Assembly: GCA_037179335.1 (NCBI GenBank)
Contig: JAKZHN010000006.1
Coordinates: 1,116,001-1,180,000, forward strand
Direction: 5' to 3'
DNA: 64,000 nt
Source of the DNA: Cyclaneusma minus
Taxonomy: Eukaryota; Ascomycota; Leotiomycetes; Marthamycetales; Marthamycetaceae
Shown: positions 57,330 through 64,000 of the stretch, in pieces
How the letters are laid out: every line of letters starts with the position of its first letter
Position numbering within the stretch: position 1 is the first letter of the stretch
The notes under the pieces: model-generated
The model's database searches: none
What the model saw: the letters and a program-made list of their open reading frames with translations, nothing else
What the model was told of the DNA's origin: nothing
Program-made: the position numbers and the translations under genes

Positions 57330-57708
57330 TTCGAGAGGCTTCTGACAATGACTTCTTTGGTCTGCTGCGAGCGACAATGTGAAGGAGAGGTAATGGCGAG
57401 GGATCTCGAGGAGAATGGAGTAGTGGAGAGTCTGTACAAAGAAGCGACTGGCCAGCTCTAGGTGCTGTAGGTCTGGATAGCTTGGTCGAAGTTGTCAATG
57501 TCAAGCCACGGTCAGGGCAGCGTGTGCTCGACCTCGCGGGAGATGGGGACGAGAAAGGGAAAGAAACTAGGAAGATAGAGGTCTTTGGATGTGATAGGTT
57601 TAGCTGGAACTTCGTCATACCCGGGCGGCTGGTGACAATCCCAGATAATGAGGAATATGGGAAGTAGGTAGAATTCTCCTATGTGATTTGGGTTCTCCCA
57701 AGTAAATC

Positions 57709-57814
57709 AGAACATCCTCAATAATAAGCAATCAGGAGATTCCTGAATGATTACCTATAATGATTCCAAGTAATTAGGATGATCCCGACTAAATAGCAAT
57801 ATTCTTGAGGGTCA
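57709..57814. repeat. Degenerate 19-bp array (array 5)
   Basis: Clear units at 57709 (CAAGTAAATCAGAACATCC), 57777 (CAAGTAATTAGGATGATCC) and 57796 (CGACTAAATAGCAATATTC). The 49 bp between the first two are related but out of 19-bp register because of indels. Confidence 0.65.
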
Positions 57815-58155
57815 GGAAGACTGGGCATAAGAAGTGGTGGTAGACTCTCCTTTTCACCGCGGAACCAAGAAGAGAACAAATGGATTACAACCGACAGTCT
57901 ACCTAAAAATCATCATAGCTTTGGTGAAATATCTTAGCTTTAGGAGCATCTGGGGTAAACGATAGATATGTATCATAGATGATCATTGAGCTGTCACATT
58001 GAAAGTGTCTTCTATTTGTGAAGGCTGCCAAGTAGGCATTCTCTTATTTCAGATCCTTCTAGTTTCTAGTCTAGACTATGAAACAACAGAAACATGAATA
58101 CTTGTGTTAGTCGCTGATATACATTTCAAGCCAAATACAACTCACGGCATGGCCG

Positions 58156-58229
58156 GGGTTCGAACCCGCGCCCTCAAGCTGACTTGGTTTGGTAGAGTTG
58201 CATCTTGCCGCAGCAATACCTTTGAGCCA
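58156..58229 (-). other. tRNA-like Pol III box A/B pair
   Basis: On the minus strand TGGCTCAAAGG (58229-58219) resembles box A, and GGTTCGAACCC (58166-58156) matches box B, 50 bp apart. A complete cloverleaf could not be folded: no acceptor stem pairs with the sequence after the T arm. It may be a decayed tRNA gene or a tRNA-derived short interspersed element. Confidence 0.35.
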
Positions 58230-58671
58230 CCGCAGCTACGCAAAAGACAAACCTGTATTGCTTCAACGAAGAGATATTGCCAAGCCTACTCTGTAAGGTC
58301 CAGGGCCGTGACAGACAGCCCCATTTTTGACCAAATATCTACTATACATGGGCTCCTACCAATCACTTGCTTGACGTTAAACCGTCCATGCAAAAGTCTT
58401 TATCTCTACCATGTTTTATACATGACGTTCAAAGCACAGTAAACATAAGGAACATGAACCTCTTCACTCCGCAAACAGCAAATTGAATATGGGGCAAGGG
58501 CAACGCTTCTGTTCATGCTACCAGAATGAGGAGCCCCCAGTATTTCTGGGTGCAAAAGCTAAAGCAGTGTTATGCCGCCATAAGAAAGCTACAATCGGCC
58601 CCAGAGGGGGCAAGATCCAGCAGTACAGAGAGCCAAAGCTGCGTTCACCATTCTAGAAACCCCCTGCGCGC

Positions 58672-59767
58672 TCAGTCGTGCTTCTTATCACGCCTGACCT
58701 GGTTCTCCTTGAGTAAAACACTCTCCTTCCACAAGGCAAACTTCTCCCCCTGTTCAGGAGTGCGTGAAGCAGTGGTAGGCGATGTACCTTGGGAGGTCGA
58801 TGCCGCAGCAACCCATTCCTTCTTTGCCTTCCTCTTCTCCTCAAGCATTTCCTGCGTCTCGTCCTTGCCGATCTTGTCGCTCGAATCGACAGGCTTACCA
58901 TTGCCAGCAGTGTTCTGTGAAAAGTATCAATGACATGTTTCATGACATCGGGGGAAGGGAGGAGTGAATGGGAAAAGCAGATACCTGAGAGATTTTGGCA
59001 ACAAAGCCCATATCATCACGCTGCACAAGGCCAGACTCGTTCTTTGGCAGGGATACTTCCTCTGTAAGCTTCTTGTTGTTATCCTGTGATGTCGTGTAAG
59101 CTCGAGTCGCTTAAACAGTCTCGCTAAACCCCTTAGATTGATGAATGCTTACCTTGACAGAAAGTCTTCTCAGAGTAGCTCTGCGGACTTTGTCGATAGT
59201 AGCGCTGCGAACCCTCTTGACAAAGACATCACTGTCAACGGGAGGTTTCTCAGCAGTGCTGGGAGGCTTCTGAGCATTGAAGGCAATCATGTCAATCCTC
59301 TCAACGAATTTTTCGGCGCCCTTGTCAGCCGACAGAGCAGCCAAACCTTCCTTCTCCATGGTCGGCTCCATCTTCTTCTCGTGCTGCTTCTCCTCGACCT
59401 CCTTCTCGTTCTCCCGCTCCTCCTGCTCTTTCAGGACCATTGCAGCAGTAGGACCCTTGGGAGGCCAGCTAAAGACGCCGGTCTTCGGATTCCAGCTGTA
59501 CAGCTTGCGCAGGTCGACAGGGCCTGTGGAGGTCGGAATTGGCAAGTCCGGAAGGTCGGCAGGCTGGGGCGGACGGATAGGTCCGGGGTGGGGTGAAGGC
59601 GAGGCGTCCGTGAGGTTGGAGGAGCTCGGCTGGCCAGACGGAGATGTGGTGCCTTTGAGGTTGCTGAATTGGGACAAATTGAAGGGGTCAGCAGGTGAGA
59701 ACGATTGGATCATATGCGGACGGTGGACATGGGGAGGAGTTTCGGGAAGTCTGTTGTTAGAAGACAT
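58672..59767 (-). CDS. Unknown disordered protein
   Basis: I do not recognise the family. Three exons, 59767-59153, 59083-58985 and 58914-58672, all phase 0, give 318 residues. The sequence is highly polar: a Pro/Ser-rich start, LRKLYSWNPKTGVFSWPPKG near residue 90, then charged coiled coil (EQEERENEKEVEEKQHEKKM). Basic RSATIDKVRRATLRRLSVK, a short exon with LVQRDDMGFVAKISQ, and a Lys/Glu-rich end follow. There is no signal peptide or membrane segment. The consistent splice phases and GTAAGC/CACAG signals support a real gene. Confidence 0.7.
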
Positions 59768-60574
59768 GGTGGTGGTTTGGGGGTGGTTGGAGAGGATTCT
59801 GGAGTGGGCGAATCTTAGTGGTTGGGGACGGACTTGGACTCGAGCTTGGGAGTCGTGGAATTTGCGTTGTAGGATGCAAAGCAGTGTGAATCGTGGTTGT
59901 ATGTTTATGGAGGCCGCGCAGAGGCGGGGGAGGCTCGAGGAAGAGTTGTGTTGGTGGACGTGGATGTGAATGTAAAGATGGACTTACCTCTCAGAAGCGT
60001 CAAGCAATGGTTTCAGCGAGGTAACGGAGGTCATAGAAGAATTTATGAACTGTGTACAGCAAGTTTTACCCAGTCCACAGGCAGACTGTGTCCAAGCTAT
60101 GCGGAGACGATGCGGTAGCAACCACGAGATTGACGGAAGAGCTTGCTTGCGCAGCCAAAGTACAGCCAAGGCACGGATACTGCGGAGAACATAGGGAATA
60201 TCTGGAAAAGATATTGATAAACTAGAGAAATGAGTATCCAACACCATCTAATAATGGCGGAAAAGGCACTGGCGACGATGAGATGGAAGACATCGATTTC
60301 ATGACTATCCAAGAACAAATACTCATGAAACTTTGTCCAAACCACAACCTTACTGAACTGAAAAGGCTTTAAGCTGCAAACATCTCCTTGGGTGCTAATA
60401 AGCGAATATGTATTCAGGGGCCGATTTAAGCTGGCTTTACGTGAAAGCATGTGTATGACAGAGGCAGACAAAACCGACTTCACAGCCGAGAATCTAATTT
60501 GTTATCTCACCTGCTCCAGCTCAGTATCAGATCTGTATTGGTGTCTGTTGTTCACAAGCTCCATATCGTCCAAA
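59768..60574. other. Intergenic region
   Basis: Between the unknown gene and OTU1, both on the minus strand. Open frames at 60097-60483 and 60392-60769 lack features. No repeat is seen. Confidence 0.45.
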
Positions 60575-61713
60575 TCAAGCCACGATCTCAGCCATATTCA
60601 GGTGATTTGTCTCTGCAGCATGGAGTGCGGCAGCTCTCTCTCCATATCCGATCCAACCACACTCTCTGCCTCCACCAACGTTCTCATGGCACTTGATAGC
60701 CATTCCTCCTGTATCAGTGAAGTACTTCTTCTCTTGCAGTCCCTTACAGAGGATCAGAGACTTCTGTAAGATGTAGTCATCGTCAGAATCCCAAAGTCGT
60801 CTGTCAAAGTCGGGAGGACTGTCAGATTGAGTATGGGGCGGTTCAGAAGGGCTCTGTACAATTGTATCGTAGTGGATGCCAGAGTAGACAAGGATGCAGC
60901 GTGTTGGGGCTCCCTCGTTGTACTTGACAACATTCAAGGACTGATGAAAACAATCAGCTTTGCTTGTATTGGAGACACGGATGGCAGCTTACCTGGACGT
61001 CTATGCAGCAGATCTCAACACTGAAGTGCTTAGACAGAATATCCAGTTCGATGTAGCCACCCCAAGCAGCATCCGTCATCATCCAGCGACAGTAGTCATC
61101 TGGCTCTTTCTCAAGAACCACCTTTGTGTACTTGTCAGGCTGGCTCTGAATTGTGGTTGCAACTAAAGAACGCAGTTCGTGCATGTTCATGTCATCCTCG
61201 GTGGGTAGACATGCTGTTCCAAAGGCACGGAAGAGACAGCTGTTGTCGTCGGGCATCACACGCATGACTGTAAGAAGATTAGAAAGTGTTATTCCTTTCA
61301 TATCTCGAACTAAGTGCTTGCTCACCAAGGGTGGCTCCCAGTTCAGGGAGAGGAACTTCAGGAACATCTTTGGCCATGGGTTTCTTCTGTAGCGCAATTG
61401 GGGCACGTGACACCGCTTCTGAGGTACCTGCTGGGGTAGAGCTCTCATGGCCGGTTGAGGCAGTGGCAGGTACTGTTGGTCCGGTGTCTCTAGCACTGAC
61501 AATGAGTTGTTCGCCGTTGAGGTTGATGCCGAGACTCGATAGGGGAGCCTCGGGATCATCGAGGACAAGGGGCTTCGGAGGATAGCTGTACTTCAGGTCG
61601 AAATTGGTCAAAGACGTCTTTTCCCGGACCATCGCTAGCAGATCTGCGACGGTAGCATCTTCTGCTAGAGTCAGAGTGGAAGCACCTTGCGGTGCTCGAA
61701 GACGAAGGCGCAT
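60575..61713 (-). CDS. OTU1: OTU-family deubiquitinase Otu1/Yod1
   Basis: Three exons, 61713-61326, 61267-60993 and 60940-60575, give 342 residues. The N-terminal ubiquitin-like/UBX-type domain starts MRLRLRAPQGASTLTLAED and binds Cdc48/p97 in homologues. The OTU catalytic part contains MPDDNSCLFRAFG with the nucleophile Cys140 and Asp137, AAWGGYIELDILSKHF, and YSGIHYDTI with His244. The enzyme trims ubiquitin chains in the Cdc48/ERAD pathway. The C-terminal zinc finger looks altered: the two cysteines (KCHE, RECG) are nine residues apart and not two, before HAAETNH. The intron joins restore VMRVMPDD. Confidence 0.93.
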
Positions 61714-62309
61714 GTTGCAGGGTATGAGGTTGTCAGATGTCGAAGTTCGGGATTCCGGTGTTATTGGGAGTTCAGGTGGCCGGAGCAGGGCAGTAGGCTA
61801 GAAAGTGCACAAGTTCACAAGTGACAGTGTGAAAGTGAAGTGCGATTATATACAGAACAGAGACGGGGTATATAGCATGGGGAACAGCGCGAGGTTTGGG
61901 GAGAAAGGCATTGACGTTCATCCCCGTGCCCTCTGTGGGGTGGCAACTGAGGACCGGAGCAGCTGACTCAAAGCATCATCAAAGCTCTCTCTACTCGACA
62001 GAGGCTGGAATACTTGCAACATGCATCGCATGATTCGGAATCCGTGAAGCTCGTAAGAGTTGCCCTGGAATTGCCAATGCGCCTTCGTACGAATATACTT
62101 TCCGCGATTATTCTCTCAGAGCTTCGGAAGCTTAAGCCTTATCGATAAAATCGAGATTGACCTAAGGTAAGCCCCGAGCTCTTGGTGCTCTGGGCCAAGA
62201 AGCACGTCAACCGCGCCCCAAAGTGACATCTAAAAAGCTTCTCTCCAACGCCGTCCTGCCACTGCATCGCAACAGCAGGACAGATGCCGCTGCCGCTCCT
62301 ATTCCCACG
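61714..62309. promoter_or_regulatory. Divergent promoter OTU1/ATM1
   Basis: A 596-bp region holding both upstream regions. A TTATCGATAA palindrome at about 62139 contains two overlapping GATA cores 170 bp upstream of ATM1. No gene is seen. Confidence 0.4.
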
Positions 62310-64000
62310 ATGATACTGCGAGGTCTCTACGGAGCCTCCTGCTTGGCTGCACGAGGCGCTGTCCTCCGCCATCCGCAGCCATGGCGCAAGACCTGCAGCT
62401 CCTCCATACCTCTGCGAGTTTTCACCAGCTCCCGGCCATCCCTGAAAGACGATCCCAAGCAGGTCCGCCTTCAGAATGAAGCCCATCGACTGCCCCGAGC
62501 TGCCGATGACGTCCCCGGCACCAAGCCCGAAAGCGCAACGCCGCCCAAACCAGCAACGCCTGCCAGCGCCCGCCGTGATCCCCTTGCCCTGGACCAGAAA
62601 TCCAACAAGGAGCAGCGGAAAGCCGACTGGGCCATCATGAAAGAGATGGCGCAGTATCTGTGGCCCAAGAAGGGGCTCGACACCAAGATGCGGGTCGGGA
62701 TCTCCCTCGCACTGCTCGTGGGCGCCAAAGTGCTGAACGTCCAAGTTCCCTTCTACTTCAAGAGCATTGTCGATTCGATGAATGTGGACTTTGCGGCGCT
62801 TGGAGGGACGGCTTGGACGGTGGCTGGCTCTATGATACTCGCCTATGGCATGACGAGGATTGGAGCTACCGTTTTCCAGGAGCTCAGAAATGCCGTCTTT
62901 GCCAGTGTGGCGCAGAAGGCTATTAGGAATGTGGCTCGGAATGTGTTCGATCATTTGCTGAGGCTGGACTTGAACTTCCACTTGACCAAGCAGACCGGGG
63001 GTCTCACGAGGGCTATCGATAGGGGAACCAAGGGAATCAGCTTTTTGCTCACTTCCATGGTTTTTCACATACTGCCGACGGCGCTGGAGATCTCCATGGT
63101 TTGCGGGATTTTGACGTGGCAGTATGGAGCCAATTTTGCCGCTATTACGGTACTGACCATGGTGGGTTACACGGCTTTTACCATCTGGACGACGGCTTGG
63201 AGAACCAAATTTCGGAGACAGGCAAATGCTGCGGATAATAAGGGGTCGACTGTTGCTGTGGACTCCTTGATCAACTACGAGGCCGTCAAGTATTTCAACA
63301 ACGAGAAATACGAGGTAGGCAGGTACGACAAAGCTTTGAAAGATTACGAGAAGTCGTCCATCAAGGTCGCAACGTCGCTGGCTTTCCTGAACACTGGCCA
63401 AAACTTGATATTCTCATCTGCTCTGACAGCAATGATGTATCTTGCTGCAAATGGTGTTTCGTCAGGAAGCCTGACTGTCGGAGATCTTGTCATGGTCAAC
63501 CAATTGGTATTCCAGCTTTCAGTACCATTAAATTTCCTCGGCTCAGTCTACAGGGAGCTGCGACAGTCTCTGCTGGACATGGAGACATTGTTCAATCTGC
63601 AAAAAGTCAACGTTGCCATCAAGGAGCCGCCAAACGCCAAGGATCTACTACTCGCTGGAGGGGAGATCAAGTTTGAAAATGTCACTTTCGGATACACTCC
63701 GGAGAGGCCGATTCTGCAAAACCTCAACTTGACAATTCCCGCTGGCAAGAAGGTAGCAGTGGTTGGTCCAAGTGGCTGCGGGAAGTCGACCATCCTACGA
63801 CTGCTCTTCCGATTCTACGATGTCCAAAGTGGCCGGATCCTGATCGATGGACAGGACATCCGGGAGGTCAGCCTCGAGTCTTTGAGAAAAGCCATTGGCG
63901 TTGTCCCACAAGACACGCCTCTGTTCAACGATACGATTGAACACAATATTCGCTATGGCAACATGGCTGCCACACACGAGCAAGTAGTGGCTGCGGCTAA
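62310..64000 (+). CDS. ATM1: Mitochondrial ABC transporter Atm1 (partial)
   Basis: The frame is open from the ATG at 62310 to the window end, giving 563 residues; the C-terminal part is cut off. The first 100 residues are Arg/Ser/Pro-rich as in mitochondrial presequences. The membrane domain contains ELRNAVFASVAQKAIRNVAR, VFDHLLRLDLNFHLTKQTGG, TRAIDRGTKGISFLLTSMVF and NYEAVKYFNNEKYEVGRYDK. The nucleotide-binding part contains GEIKFENVTFGYTPERPILQ, Walker A GPSGCGKST and a Q-loop (VPQDTPLFNDTIEHNI). Atm1 exports a glutathione-linked sulfur compound from the matrix for cytosolic Fe-S protein assembly. No intron is visible in this part. Confidence 0.95.
   Translation, partial: MILRGLYGASCLAARGAVLRHPQPWRKTCSSSIPLRVFTSSRPSLKDDPKQVRLQNEAHRLPRAADDVPGTKPESATPPKPATPASARRDPLALDQKSNKEQRKADWAIMKEMAQYLWPKKGLDTKMRVGISLALLVGAKVLNVQVPFYFKSIVDSMNVDFAALGGTAWTVAGSMILAYGMTRIGATVFQELRNAVFASVAQKAIRNVARNVFDHLLRLDLNFHLTKQTGGLTRAIDRGTKGISFLLTSMVFHILPTALEISMVCGILTWQYGANFAAITVLTMVGYTAFTIWTTAWRTKFRRQANAADNKGSTVAVDSLINYEAVKYFNNEKYEVGRYDKALKDYEKSSIKVATSLAFLNTGQNLIFSSALTAMMYLAANGVSSGSLTVGDLVMVNQLVFQLSVPLNFLGSVYRELRQSLLDMETLFNLQKVNVAIKEPPNAKDLLLAGGEIKFENVTFGYTPERPILQNLNLTIPAGKKVAVVGPSGCGKSTILRLLFRFYDVQSGRILIDGQDIREVSLESLRKAIGVVPQDTPLFNDTIEHNIRYGNMAATHEQVVAAA

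Larger units (their letters stand above)
57330..58671. other. Gene-poor spacer
   Basis: A 1.3-kb stretch with a degenerate 19-bp array (57709-57814) and a tRNA-like Pol III box pair (58156-58229). No protein gene is supported. Confidence 0.45.

Noticed and set aside
62139..63401. A 420-codon minus-strand open frame
   Set aside because: It lies entirely antisense to ATM1, which has clear ABC transporter motifs. The product has no domain and is rich in residues expected from reading a coding strand backwards.
1..64000. CRISPR array, operons or prophage-like clusters
   Set aside because: The 19-bp arrays have no unique spacers between identical repeats and the genome is eukaryotic. No bacterial gene organization is seen.

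Overview
The window is nuclear DNA of a filamentous ascomycete (Pezizomycotina). The evidence is about 25 protein genes on both strands, introns mostly 44-110 bp with GTRNGT donors, CTRAY-like branch points and YAG acceptors, single-copy eukaryotic housekeeping genes with fungal-type domain layouts, and fungal-only families (UsgS-like, DUF6604, Egh1). There are no operons, bacterial features, rRNA genes or convincing tRNA genes. The class is not certain from sequence alone; a Dothideomycete-like fungus is my guess.

Layout. 0.6-5.3 kb: a UsgS/EI24-like membrane protein and VID27. 5.8-9.4 kb: a small secreted protein, the GARP subunit VPS51, and RMI1. 9.7-17 kb: SKI3 divergent from the steryl-glucosidase EGH1. 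17.7-24 kb: MSN5 exportin convergent with TPS1. 25-30 kb: a HIRIP3-like chaperone convergent with AP-1 beta-adaptin. 30-36.5 kb: a tiny membrane protein, complex I NDUFA13, TRM10, a BolA2-like protein and NIF3. 37-46 kb: a DUF6604 protein, a SAP1/YTA6-like AAA ATPase and COG6. 46-51.7 kb: ATG9 and the mitoferrin MRS3/4. 53-58 kb: a gene-poor accessory stretch with an unknown gene, its broken paralogue, a stray VID27 fragment and a hAT-type MITE. 58.6-64 kb: an unknown gene, OTU1/YOD1, and ATM1, which is cut by the window end. Several genes serve membrane traffic (VPS51, AP-1 beta, COG6, ATG9, VID27) and several serve mitochondrial iron (mitoferrin, ATM1, BolA2), but they are dispersed and separately transcribed.

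The most unusual content is non-coding. A family of 19-bp tandem arrays, with units near CAAGTTACTTGGAATATTC that are almost palindromic, occurs at five separate intergenic places. One array lies inside a 234-bp Tc1/mariner-like MITE with long terminal inverted repeats and TA target duplications. A second MITE, 262 bp long and hAT-like, has a perfect 8-bp target duplication. A 176-bp gap-free piece of VID27 lies 50 kb away from the intact gene, fused to the end of a degenerate paralogue. Splice structures were assembled by eye from ORF continuity, donor and acceptor motifs, and family similarity.
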